The translations under genes were made by a program, and so were the position numbers. From positions 62,001 through 126,000 of the forward strand of contig NZ_FYAU01000035.1 of assembly GCF_900185725.1 (NCBI RefSeq): DNA of 64,000 nt, given 5' to 3'. Positions 8,176 to 17,206 of this stretch are shown piece by piece. The notes under the pieces are model-generated. The model saw only the letters and a program-made list of their open reading frames with translations. It was not told where the DNA came from and did not search any database. Source of the stretch: Stappia sp. TSB10P1A. Lineage in GTDB: Bacteria; Pseudomonadota; Alphaproteobacteria; Rhizobiales; Stappiaceae. The first letter of the stretch is position 1. Each line of letters starts with the position of its first letter.

Positions 8176-10842
8176 TCAGAAGAAGCTGCGGCGCTGCCAC
8201 CAGCCGGACCGCTTCGGGCCGTCCGGGTCGGTTTCCTCGCTGCTACCGTCCTTGGAGACGGTCTCGCGCACCACGACGGGCTCGCTGGGAGCTGCCGGTT
8301 CGGCCGCAACCACGGGCTCGGCCGCCGGCGTAGCCTCCTCGGCGACAGCTTCCGCCGGCGCGTCCCCAGAACGGTCTTCAGGTGCGGTTTCGCTCGTTTC
8401 TTCAGCAGCTTCCGCCTCCGCGGCGATCTGTGCTGCCGGCTCCTGCGCCTCGGCCTCGGCTTCGGCCTCGGGCGCTGCCTCCGCGGCCGGCTCGGTCACC
8501 GGCTCGTCTGCCGCCAACGCCGTTTCGGAAACCGCCTCGGCCGGAGCCTCGTCCGCCGGCGCGTCGGGGCTCTCCGCCCCTTCGTCGGCGGCCTCGCTCA
8601 CGCTGTCAACAGCCTCGGTCCCGGCCTCGGCATTGGCGTCGCTCTCGCCGTCGCCGGAGGTCTCCGACGCCTGCGCGACCGGCTCGTCGCTCTCGCTCTC
8701 GCCGTTCTCGCCTTCGCCGTCGCGGCGGCTGCGGCGGCCACCCCGGCGGCCGCGGCGGCGCTTGCGGCGGGCCCGCTCGTCCTCGTCGCCGTCCTCGCCG
8801 CGTTCGCTCGCCCCGGCCTCGGCTTCGCCGTCCGGCTCGCCGTCCTCAAGGCTCTCGTCGTCGCTCTCGCCGGTCCTCTCGTCAGCCCGGTCGCCGGCAA
8901 CGCCCTGCGTCCGCTGCTGGTCCTCGTCGGAGGACGGACGCCGGCGCCGGCGGCGGCGACGGCGCTTGCTGCGGGCGCCGTCCTCGCCGTCGCTCTCGTC
9001 GCGGGCCCTCTCGTCGCGGCCGGACGACGACCGCGGGGCCTCCTCGTCCTCCTCGATCTCGTCGATCTCATCGATCTCGTCGGCCTCGTCCACCGTCATC
9101 GGCATCACGGTCGAGGGCTGGATCATGCGCGGGGCGATGTTCGGGCGCGCCTCGATCGGCTCGCCGCGCTCCAGCACATAGTGCTGGCCATTGTCCATAT
9201 GGCCGGCCTGCACGGTGACCTCGAGGCCGAACCGCTCCTCCAGGTCGGCAAGGTGACCGCGCTTCTGGTTGAGGATGTAGAGCGCCGCCTCGGTCGTCGT
9301 GCGGACGATCAGATTGTGCGTCGCGCCCTTCAGCAGGTGGTCTTCGAGCGAACGCAGCACATGCAGCGCCACCGATTCCACCGAGCGGATCATGCCGGTG
9401 CCGTGGCAATGCGGGCAGGGCGTCATCGAGCTTTCCAGGACGCCGGTGCGGATGCGCTGGCGCGACATCTCCAGAAGGCCGAAATGCGAGATGCGGCCGA
9501 CCTGGATGCGCGCCCGGTCGTTCTTCAGACAGTCCTTCAGCTTGCGCTCGACGGCCCGGTTGTTCTTGTTCTCCTCCATGTCGATGAAGTCGATCACGAT
9601 CAGGCCGGCAAGGTCGCGCAGCCGGAGCTGGCGCGCCACTTCCTCCGCCGCTTCCAGATTGGTCTGGACGGCGGTGTCCTCGATATTGTGTTCGCGCGTC
9701 GACTTGCCGGAGTTGACGTCGATGGCGACCAGCGCCTCGGTCTGGTTGATGACGATGTAGCCGCCCGACTTCAGCGTCACCTGCGGCGAGAACATCGCAT
9801 CGAGCTGGCTTTCGACCATGAAGCGCGAGAAAACCGGCGTCGCCTCCTTGTAGGGCTGGACGTTCTTGGCATGGCTCGGCATGAGCATGCGCATGAAGTC
9901 CTTGGCTTCGCGATAGCCGTCGTCGCCGGCGACCAGCACCTGGTCGATGTCCTTGTTGTAGAGGTCGCGGATCGAGCGCTTGATCAGCGATCCCTCCTCA
10001 TAGACGAGATAGGGCGCCGACGACTGCAGCGTCAGGTCGCGCACGTTCTCCCAAAGCCGCATCAGGTATTCGAAATCGCGCTTGATCTCGGCCTTGGTGC
10101 GGCTGGCGCCGGCGGTGCGCAGGATCACGCCCATGCCCTGCGGCACTTCCAGTTCGGAGGCGATCTTCTTCAGCCGCTTGCGGTCGGTCGGGGTCGTGAT
10201 CTTGCGCGAGATGCCGCCGCCGCGGGCGGTGTTCGGCATCAGGACCGAATAGCGGCCGGCCAGCGACAGGTAGGTGGTCAGCGCCGCGCCCTTGTTGCCG
10301 CGCTCCTCCTTGACGACCTGCACCAGGAGCACCTGCCGGCGCTTGATGACTTCCTGGATCTTGTACTGCTTGCGGTGCTTGCGGACGCGCTGGGGAACCT
10401 CCTCCATCGCGTCTTCGGCGCCGACCGACTCGACGTCGTCCTCGCCGTTCTCGCTCTCCTCGGAGGCGACAGCCTCGCCGTTCTCCTGGCTGGCGGGCTT
10501 GGCGGCCTTCGGCTTGCGGCGCGAGGGGCGCTCGTCGTCGTCGGCGCGGGCGGCCTCGGCCTCCTCTTCCTCGATGAGGGCCTGCCGGTCGGCGACCGGG
10601 ATCTGATAGTAGTCGGGGTGGATCTCGCCGAAGGCGAGGAAGCCGTGCCGGTTGCCGCCATAGTCGACGAAGGCCGCCTGCAGCGACGGCTCGACCCGCG
10701 TTACCTTGGCCAGATAGATGTTGCCGCGAAGCTGCTTGCGGTTCGCGGCCTCGAAATCAAATTCCTCGACCCTGTTTCCACGCACCACGACGACCCGGGT
10801 CTCCTCCGGGTGCGCGGCGTCGATCAGCATTTTGTTTGCCAT
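8176..10842 (-). CDS. rne: Ribonuclease E
   Basis: Main endoribonuclease for mRNA decay and stable-RNA processing, and scaffold of the degradosome. The product is 888 residues. The N-terminus MANKMLIDAAHPEETRVVV is typical of alphaproteobacterial RNase E. The S1 domain (about 35-160) carries the alphaproteobacterial insertion rich in Glu, Arg and Lys. The catalytic part includes the VAIDVNSG DNase I-like motif, and the zinc-link CPHCHGTG is intact. From about residue 560 on it is a low-complexity acidic and Arg-rich tail, probably the disordered scaffold for RNA and partners, ending in SGWWQRRSFF. A 916-bp gene-free region separates it from the divergent amidase gene. Confidence 0.97.
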   Translation of the reverse strand: MANKMLIDAAHPEETRVVVVRGNRVEEFDFEAANRKQLRGNIYLAKVTRVEPSLQAAFVDYGGNRHGFLAFGEIHPDYYQIPVADRQALIEEEEAEAARADDDERPSRRKPKAAKPASQENGEAVASEESENGEDDVESVGAEDAMEEVPQRVRKHRKQYKIQEVIKRRQVLLVQVVKEERGNKGAALTTYLSLAGRYSVLMPNTARGGGISRKITTPTDRKRLKKIASELEVPQGMGVILRTAGASRTKAEIKRDFEYLMRLWENVRDLTLQSSAPYLVYEEGSLIKRSIRDLYNKDIDQVLVAGDDGYREAKDFMRMLMPSHAKNVQPYKEATPVFSRFMVESQLDAMFSPQVTLKSGGYIVINQTEALVAIDVNSGKSTREHNIEDTAVQTNLEAAEEVARQLRLRDLAGLIVIDFIDMEENKNNRAVERKLKDCLKNDRARIQVGRISHFGLLEMSRQRIRTGVLESSMTPCPHCHGTGMIRSVESVALHVLRSLEDHLLKGATHNLIVRTTTEAALYILNQKRGHLADLEERFGLEVTVQAGHMDNGQHYVLERGEPIEARPNIAPRMIQPSTVMPMTVDEADEIDEIDEIEEDEEAPRSSSGRDERARDESDGEDGARSKRRRRRRRRRPSSDEDQQRTQGVAGDRADERTGESDDESLEDGEPDGEAEAGASERGEDGDEDERARRKRRRGRRGGRRSRRDGEGENGESESDEPVAQASETSGDGESDANAEAGTEAVDSVSEAADEGAESPDAPADEAPAEAVSETALAADEPVTEPAAEAAPEAEAEAEAQEPAAQIAAEAEAAEETSETAPEDRSGDAPAEAVAEEATPAAEPVVAAEPAAPSEPVVVRETVSKDGSSEETDPDGPKRSGWWQRRSFF

Positions 10843-11758
10843 TGATGGATGTCTCCACGACCGTCGCGCCCGGGCGGCTTGTTACGCCGGCCCGGATCCG
10901 CGCGAAGGCGGCCGTCCTGTTCTGCGGTGTGATGAAAGACGAAGGGGTGCTGCACCGCGCGGCGATCCGTCCGGACCCGGCGACGCCGGTGACGGCGGCC
11001 TCGTGTCCCTTCAGGATCGTCTTCGCGCATTGGTTCATTGCAGCGCCCAGTAAGCCATGTTGCGGCGGCCGCCGCCTTGCGGCGGGCCGGATGTGTCAGT
11101 CCTGTCGGCTGCCTTGCCGGGCGCTGAGGCGGCCGTCGGTGGCAAGCCGAGACGGGGCTCCGGCCAGCCTTGCGGCCATCGTGTGCCGGCCGCGCAGTGC
11201 GCTGCCGGACGCTTCATGCGCCTCGTTCCGTCGCCGATGCCCGAAGCGCCGCCGATGAGCGGGGCCAGGAGCGCTGCGGAACGCCGGTCGGGACGCAAGC
11301 GTCCGGAATGCGGGGTGTCGTCGACACGCGGCGCGCCGTTGCTGGCACGAGGCATCGCTGACACGCGGCACCATCGACCGGTTCCCGGTGTTCGGCCTTC
11401 GCCACGCAGACCGGGAACGCACGAATTCGATGGCCACCCTGCCGGGCGCCGCTGCCAATTGATCGTTCGCTGTTTACGAAAGTACAGTTGGCTTGACCGG
11501 ACGCCGCCAGATGGCACCAGAACGATCCAGGCTGAATCAGCTTCAACTCCCGGACCCGTCGCATTTCTTTTACGGTCGCGGAAGGCATATGGCAAGTAGG
11601 CTGACGGAAGGACACTGACCCAGGCTTGCATCGGGCCGCTTCTGCCTCGCATCCGTGCAGCGGGCGTCGTATCGTCAATGAAAGGTTAACTTGCCCCGAG
11701 GTACATCTTGCTGCAGTAAACCGGCGGGGCGGGCAGGGACCGGCGAGAGGCATATCGA
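10843..11758. other. Long gene-free region between rne and the amidase gene
   Basis: No open frame here has a ribosome-binding site, family motif or sensible composition. The region must hold the divergent promoters of rne and the amidase gene and presumably a long rne 5' leader. A GC-rich hairpin-prone patch lies near 11057-11082, and the last 300 bp are relatively AT-rich. I could not assign a confident promoter or RNA gene. Confidence 0.5.
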
Positions 11759-13093
11759 GTGACGATCATCGCGCGCATGACAGGTCTGCTGGCGCTGGTT
11801 GCCCGTCTGGCGCCGGCCCGCGGCCCTGTGCTGGCGAGCGGCCTGGTCTTGGCCGCCGGCCTGGTGCTTGCTGGAGGTCCGGCCCTGGCCGAACAGGCCT
11901 CCGGGAGCGCGTCGGGGCAGGCGGTGGCGCGCGAGGCGCGGATCGCCGGCGACGAGGCGCGCACCCGCTTCATCATGGACCTGTCCGCGCCGGTGGACTT
12001 CGCGGTCTCGACCCTGTCCGATCCCTATCGCGTCGTCATCGACCTGCCGCATGTCAATTTCGACCTGCCGGCGACGGCCGGGCAGGACGGGCGCGGCCTG
12101 ATCACCGCCTGGCGCTTCGGCATGTTCGCGGCCGGCAAGTCGCGCATCGTGCTCGATGCTTCCGGGCCGGTCGCGGTCGACAAGTCCTTCGTGCTGCCGC
12201 CGGTCTCCGACCAGCCGGCGCGGCTGGTGCTCGATCTTGTCGGCACCAGCCGCGAGACGTTCCTGGAGACGGCGAAGACGCCGGCGCCCCAGGCCGCGCG
12301 CAAGGGCGACAAGCTCACCGCCACCCGCCGCCGCGACAAGCCGCTGATCGTGCTCGACCCCGGCCATGGCGGCATCGACACGGGCGCGAGGGGCACCACC
12401 GGCACGCTGGAAAAGGCCATCGTGCTCGACTTCGCCCGACTGCTGCGCGACAGGCTGATGGCGAGCGGGCGCTACGAGGTGCGGATGACGCGGGACGAAG
12501 ACGTGTTCGTTCCCTTGCGCGAACGGGTGCGCATCGCCCGCGAGGTGGAGGCCGACCTGCTGCTGTCGATCCATGCGGATTCGGTGCGAATCGGCCGCGA
12601 CCAGGTGCGCGGTGCCGGCGTCTACACCCTGTCGGAGACGGCGAGCGACGAGATCGCCGCCGCCCTTGCCGAGCGCGAGAACCGCTCGGACGTGATCGCC
12701 GGCATCGACCTTGCCAACGAGCCGGACGACGTCACCGACATCCTCATCGACCTGGCCCGCCAGGAAACCAAGAAGTTCTCCTTCCTGTTCGCCCGGACGC
12801 TGGTGGACGAGCTGCGCGGCACTGCGCAACTGGTCAAGAATCCGCACAGATCCGCCGGTTTCCGCGTGTTGACGGCGCATGACGTGCCGTCCGCGCTGGT
12901 CGAGCTCGGCTATCTGTCGAACCGCCTGGACGAGAAGCTGATGACCACCGAGGAGTGGCGCGGACGCATGACGCAGGCGCTGGTCGCGGCGATCGACGGC
13001 TATTTCGGGCGCCGCTTCGGCGATGGCGCGATGAAGCTTTCGCACACGACCGCGGTCACCGCCAAGACCGACGCGGAGGAGCAGGTGGAGTGA
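11759..13093 (+). CDS. N-acetylmuramoyl-L-alanine amidase (AMIN + Amidase_3), exported
   Basis: Periplasmic zinc amidase that cleaves the bond between N-acetylmuramic acid and the peptide stem to split septal peptidoglycan. The 444-residue product starts with GTG, has a signal peptide to about residue 43 (ending GGPALA), an AMIN targeting domain (about 55-150) and the catalytic Amidase_3 domain (about 195-420). Zinc-site motifs are DPGHGGIDTGA, the downstream glutamate in GTLEKAI, and SIHADS; the closing SALVELGYLSN is typical. The order rne-amidase-mrcA is conserved in rhizobia. mrcA follows on the same strand, so the pair probably act together in wall remodelling. Confidence 0.93.
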   Translation: MTIIARMTGLLALVARLAPARGPVLASGLVLAAGLVLAGGPALAEQASGSASGQAVAREARIAGDEARTRFIMDLSAPVDFAVSTLSDPYRVVIDLPHVNFDLPATAGQDGRGLITAWRFGMFAAGKSRIVLDASGPVAVDKSFVLPPVSDQPARLVLDLVGTSRETFLETAKTPAPQAARKGDKLTATRRRDKPLIVLDPGHGGIDTGARGTTGTLEKAIVLDFARLLRDRLMASGRYEVRMTRDEDVFVPLRERVRIAREVEADLLLSIHADSVRIGRDQVRGAGVYTLSETASDEIAAALAERENRSDVIAGIDLANEPDDVTDILIDLARQETKKFSFLFARTLVDELRGTAQLVKNPHRSAGFRVLTAHDVPSALVELGYLSNRLDEKLMTTEEWRGRMTQALVAAIDGYFGRRFGDGAMKLSHTTAVTAKTDAEEQVE

Positions 13094-13330
13094 GGTGGGG
13101 CTCCGCCTCAGCATCGCCATATTGGTCGCGGAAGGAGTGGGGGTTCTCAAACGCGGCCGCGAGCGGCGCCCGCGACAGGGAACAAGGGGCAGCGCGGTCC
13201 CGATCCGCTATTGCGCCGGGATCGCAACGGGGGCATGACGGCGCGGCGCAAGTCCGCTCCGTCCGGGCCGGCCGGAAGACCGGCCAGCGCATCGCAAGAT
13301 CGAGATTACCGGGATAGACGAGCCGGATAT

Positions 13331-15781
13331 ATGAAGTTCCTGATCAAACTCTTCGGCTACCTGTTCGGCATCGGTGCCGTGCTGGGTCTGCTCGTGGCCG
13401 CGGGCATCTGGCTGTTCCTGCAGGACCTGTCCGAGGACCTGCCGGACTATACCGCGCTCAAGAACTACGAGCCGCCGGTGATGACCCGCGTGCATGCGGC
13501 CGACGGCCAGTTGATGGCCGAATATGCCAAGGAGCGGCGCCTGTTCCTGCCGATCCAGGCGGTCCCCGACCTGCTGAAGCAGGCCTATATCTCGGCCGAG
13601 GACAAGAACTTCTATTCCCATCTCGGCATCGATCCGGAAGGCATCGCCCGTGCGGCGGTCGCCTATTTCCGCAATTACGGCAGCGGCCGCCGGCCGCAGG
13701 GCGCCTCGACCATCACCCAGCAGGTGGCGAAGAACTTCCTCTTGACCAACGAAGTGTCGATGGAGCGCAAGGTCAAGGAGGCGATCCTCGCCCTGCGCAT
13801 CGAACAGGCCTACACCAAGGACGAGATCCTCGAGCTCTATCTCAACGAGATCTATCTCGGGGTCGGCGCCTATGGCGTCGCCGCCGCCTCGCTGCTGTAT
13901 TTCGACAAGTCGGTGCACGAGCTGACGCTGGAGGAGGTGGCCTATCTCGCCGCGCTGCCGAAGGGGCCGAACAACTACCACCCGTTCCGCGAACGCGATG
14001 CGGCGATCGAGCGTCGCAACTGGGTGATCGACCGGATGGTCGAGAACGGCTACATCGACAGCCTCGTGGGCGAGGAAGCCAAGGCCAAGCCGCTGACCGT
14101 CAAGCTGCGCTCGCGCGGCACCCACCTCTTCGCCTCTGAATATTTCTCCGAGGAGGTGCGCCGGCTGATCGCCAATCTCTATGGCGAGACGCGCCTTTAC
14201 GAAGGCGGCCTGTCGGTGCGCTCGACCCTCGACCCGAAGCTGCAGGTGATCGCGCGCAAGGCGTTGATGGACGGTCTCATCGCCTTCGACCAGCGCCGCG
14301 GCGGCTGGCGCGGCCCGGTGCAGAAGATCGAGCTGGGCGCGGGCGACTGGGGCGCGGACCTGTCCCGGATCGACGGCATGTCCGACGTGCCGGAGTGGCA
14401 GCTTGCCGTGGTCCTGTCGACGTCTGGCGATCGCGCCGAGGTCGGCCTCAAGCCGGGCCGGCTGGCCAGCGGCGAGTTGTCGAGCGAGCGCGAGCGGGTG
14501 TCCCTGCCGCTCGCCGGCATGAAATGGGCGCGGGTCAGCGGCCGCTCGCCGAACAGCGTCGGCGACGTGCTGTCGCCCGGCGACGTGGTCTATGTCGAGA
14601 AGGGAGCGGACGGGGCTTACGAGCTGCGCCAGTTCCCGAGCGTCTCCGGCGCGCTGCTGGCGATGGATCCCTATACGGGCCGCGTGCTGGCGATGGTCGG
14701 CGGCTTCTCCTTCTCGCAGAGTGAGTTCAACCGCGCGACGCAGGCCTATCGCCAGCCGGGTTCGTCGTTCAAGCCGTTCCTCTATGCGGCGGCGCTCGAC
14801 AACGGCTACACGCCCTCCAGCGTGGTCATGGACGCGCCGTTCGAGATGGCGCAGGGCCCCGGCCTGCCGATGTGGCGGCCGCAGAACTATGGCGGCAAGT
14901 ATTACGGCCCCTCGACCCTGCGCGTCGGCATCGAACTGTCGCGAAACGTCATGACGGTGCGTCTGGCACAGGACATGGGCATGCCGCTGGTCGCCGAGTA
15001 TGCCAAGCGGTTCGGCATCTACGATGCGATGACCCCGGTGCTGTCCATGTCGCTCGGCGCCGGCGAGACCACCGTCATGCGCATGGTCACCGCCTATGCG
15101 ATGATCGCCAATGGCGGTCGCAAGGTGCAGCCGACGCTGATCGACCGGATCCAGGACCGCTATGGCAAGACCGTCTATCGCCATGACGAGCGGATCTGCG
15201 AGACCTGCGCCACCGATCACTGGGCGAGCCAGGGCGAGCCGGAGCTGATCGACAATCGCGAGCAGGTGCTCGATCCGATGACCGCCTATCAGATCACCTC
15301 GATGATGGAAGGCGTCGTCCAGCGCGGCACCGCCACAAGCATCAAGGTCCTCGGCCGTCCGGTCGCCGGCAAGACGGGCACGACCAACGAGGAGAAGGAC
15401 GCCTGGTTCGTCGGCTACACGCCCGATCTGACGGTCGGCGTGTTCGTCGGCTACGACACGCCGAAGCCGATGGGGCGCGGCGCGACCGGCGGTCAGGTAG
15501 CGGCGCCGATCTTCACCGAATTCATGCAGGCGGCGCTGAAGGACAGCCCGCCGGTCGAGTTCCGCGTGCCCAAGGGGCTGCAGCTCATCCCGATCAACCG
15601 GCAGACGGGCCTGCGCGCGGGCGCCGGCACGCCGGGCACGATCCTGGAAGGCTTCAAGCCGGGCACGGCGCCGCCGGACGAATATTCGATCATCGGCTTC
15701 CAGGACGAGATCGGCATTCCGCGCACGGTCTCGCCGGAGGCGGGGCAGGCGGTGATGAGCGGCACCGGCGGCCTGTACTGA
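13331..15781 (+). CDS. mrcA: Penicillin-binding protein 1A (bifunctional transglycosylase/transpeptidase)
   Basis: Polymerises lipid II into glycan strands and cross-links them at the outer face of the inner membrane. With a start at MKFLIKLFGYLF the product is 816 residues: a transmembrane anchor at about 5-30, a GT51 transglycosylase domain with EDKNFYSHLGID and GASTITQQVAKN, an intervening OB-like region, and a transpeptidase domain with the active serine in GSSFKP and the KTGTTNEEKDAWFVG motif. An upstream in-frame ATG at 13235, with a G-rich site before it, would add a 32-residue basic cytoplasmic tail and cannot be excluded. It lies between the amidase gene and prfB. Confidence 0.95.
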   Translation: MKFLIKLFGYLFGIGAVLGLLVAAGIWLFLQDLSEDLPDYTALKNYEPPVMTRVHAADGQLMAEYAKERRLFLPIQAVPDLLKQAYISAEDKNFYSHLGIDPEGIARAAVAYFRNYGSGRRPQGASTITQQVAKNFLLTNEVSMERKVKEAILALRIEQAYTKDEILELYLNEIYLGVGAYGVAAASLLYFDKSVHELTLEEVAYLAALPKGPNNYHPFRERDAAIERRNWVIDRMVENGYIDSLVGEEAKAKPLTVKLRSRGTHLFASEYFSEEVRRLIANLYGETRLYEGGLSVRSTLDPKLQVIARKALMDGLIAFDQRRGGWRGPVQKIELGAGDWGADLSRIDGMSDVPEWQLAVVLSTSGDRAEVGLKPGRLASGELSSERERVSLPLAGMKWARVSGRSPNSVGDVLSPGDVVYVEKGADGAYELRQFPSVSGALLAMDPYTGRVLAMVGGFSFSQSEFNRATQAYRQPGSSFKPFLYAAALDNGYTPSSVVMDAPFEMAQGPGLPMWRPQNYGGKYYGPSTLRVGIELSRNVMTVRLAQDMGMPLVAEYAKRFGIYDAMTPVLSMSLGAGETTVMRMVTAYAMIANGGRKVQPTLIDRIQDRYGKTVYRHDERICETCATDHWASQGEPELIDNREQVLDPMTAYQITSMMEGVVQRGTATSIKVLGRPVAGKTGTTNEEKDAWFVGYTPDLTVGVFVGYDTPKPMGRGATGGQVAAPIFTEFMQAALKDSPPVEFRVPKGLQLIPINRQTGLRAGAGTPGTILEGFKPGTAPPDEYSIIGFQDEIGIPRTVSPEAGQAVMSGTGGLY

Positions 15782-15863
15782 CCTGACGCGTCCGCTTCGG
15801 CACTGCCGTATGTCTGGACCTGAAATCTTCGGCGCCGCGGCGGGGGAGACCCGGTCGCGGCGT

Positions 15864-15892
15864 TTGCGATCGGCGGGCCGATCAACTATGGT
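15864..15892 (+). promoter_or_regulatory. Candidate sigma-70 promoter of prfB
   Basis: TTGCGA (15864-15869), a 17-bp spacer and TATGGT (15887-15892), about 90 bp before the prfB start. Just downstream, GGACGCG and CGCGTCC (about 15906-15942) can pair, and CTCTTTT follows, so a leader hairpin is possible. Confidence 0.4.
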
Positions 15893-15984
15893 CCGCGACC
15901 GAAACGGACGCGCCGCCGGGCCTTTGGCCGTCGCCGCGTCCCTCTTTTCGAACTGCAACCCCCAACTGGCGAGAAAGGACGGCG

Positions 15985-17116
15985 ATGCGCGCTGAAACCG
16001 AGGCCGTGGTCGACGAAATCAAGCAGGCCATAAGCCTGCTGAGGAGGCATCTTTGACTGGGACAACGCGATTGTCCGTCTGGATGAACTGAACGCTGCGT
16101 CCGAAGATCCGACCCTTTGGAACGACCCTGCCAAGGCGCAGAAGCTGATGCGCGAGCGCCAGCAGCTCGATGACGGGCTGAGCGGGGTGCGCAAGCTGGA
16201 AGCCGACCTTGCCGACAATCTCGAGCTGATCGAACTCGGCGAGATGGAAGGCGACAAGGAGGTGATCGGCGAGGCCGAGGCGGCGCTGAAGGCGCTGCGC
16301 AGCGAGGTCAACAAGCGCCAGATCGCCTCGCTCCTGTCGGGCGAAGCCGACGGCAACGACGCCTATCTGGAAATCAACTCCGGCGCCGGCGGCACCGAGA
16401 GCCAGGACTGGGCGAGCATGCTGCTGCGCATGTACACCCGCTGGGCGGAGCAGCACGGCAACAAGGTCGAGGTGCTCGAGCTCCATGACGGCGAGGAAGC
16501 CGGCATCAAGTCGGTGACGCTCAAGGTCAAGGGCGAAAACGCCTATGGCTGGCTGAAGACGGAATCGGGCGTGCACCGGCTGGTGCGCATCTCGCCCTAT
16601 GACAGCCAGGCGCGGCGGCACACCAGCTTCGCCTCCGTGTGGGTCTATCCGGTCATCGACGACTCGATCGAGATCGAGGTGAACGAGAGCGACTGCCGTA
16701 TCGACACCTACCGTGCCTCGGGCGCGGGCGGCCAGCACGTCAACACGACCGACTCGGCGGTGCGCATCACCCACCAGCCGACCGGCATCGTGGTGCAGTG
16801 CCAGTCGGAGCGCTCGCAGCACAAGAACCGGGCGACCGCCTGGTCGATGCTGAAGGCGCGGCTCTACGAGCTGGAGCTGCAGAAGCGCGAGGAGAAGGCC
16901 AATGCCGAGGCTGCCTCGAAGACCTCGATCGGCTGGGGCCACCAGATCCGCTCCTATGTGCTGCAGCCCTACCAGTTGGTGAAGGACCTGCGCACGGGCG
17001 TCGAGAGCACCAACCCGACCGGCGTGCTGGGCGGCGACCTTGACGACTTCATGGAAGCGACGCTGGCGCAGCGCGCCTTTGGCGGCGCGCCCGAGACGGT
17101 CGAGGACGTGGACTGA
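15985..17116 (+). CDS. prfB: Peptide chain release factor 2 (programmed +1 frameshift)
   Basis: Recognises UGA and UAA stop codons and triggers peptide release. The gene is in two frames: ATG at 15985 reads 23 codons to CTT and an in-frame TGA (16054-16056), and a +1 shift then continues as GAC from 16055 to the stop at 17114-17116. The joined product is about 376 residues, the normal length for RF2. The second frame read alone would start at an internal Met at 16148 and lack the N-terminal domain. Motifs include the codon-recognition region [13 protein letters not shown] and the catalytic GGQ in [14 protein letters not shown]. It follows mrcA and is preceded by a candidate promoter; a perfect palindromic terminator follows. 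Confidence 0.96.
16042..16057 (+). promoter_or_regulatory. prfB programmed +1 frameshift site
   Basis: AGGAGG (16042-16047), then CAT, CTT and TGA followed by C: the canonical RF2 autoregulatory signal, with an internal Shine-Dalgarno-like AGGAGG three bases before the slippery CTT and an in-frame TGA in the poor context TGAC. When RF2 is scarce, the ribosome slips +1 to read GAC. Confidence 0.96.
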
Positions 17117-17154
17117 CGGCCGCTCCGCTCGCCAGTATGAGACCAGGCAACAGG

Positions 17155-17178
17155 AAACGGCGCCCGCGGGCGCCGTTT
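17155..17178. terminator. Palindromic terminator shared by prfB and the convergent M23 gene
   Basis: A perfect 24-bp palindrome with arm AAACGGCGCCCG, followed on the plus strand by CGCGTTT. It lies 38 bp after the prfB stop and 28 bp before the M23 gene's stop on the other strand, so it may serve both. Confidence 0.75.
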
Positions 17179-17206
17179 CGCGTTTGTGGGTCTGCAGGAG
17201 CGGTGG

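Noticed and set aside
7984-10845. 953-codon open frame opposite rne
   Set aside because: Antisense shadow of a long high-GC gene; composition is Arg/Ala/Leu-biased, with no motif. The minus frame is clearly RNase E.
13208-15958. 916-codon minus-strand frame opposite mrcA
   Set aside because: Shadow of PBP1A, whose catalytic motifs are all on the plus strand.
16148-17116. Short RF2 starting at 16148
   Set aside because: It would lack the N-terminal domain; the upstream ATG, CTT-TGA-C shift and joined length show the real gene.
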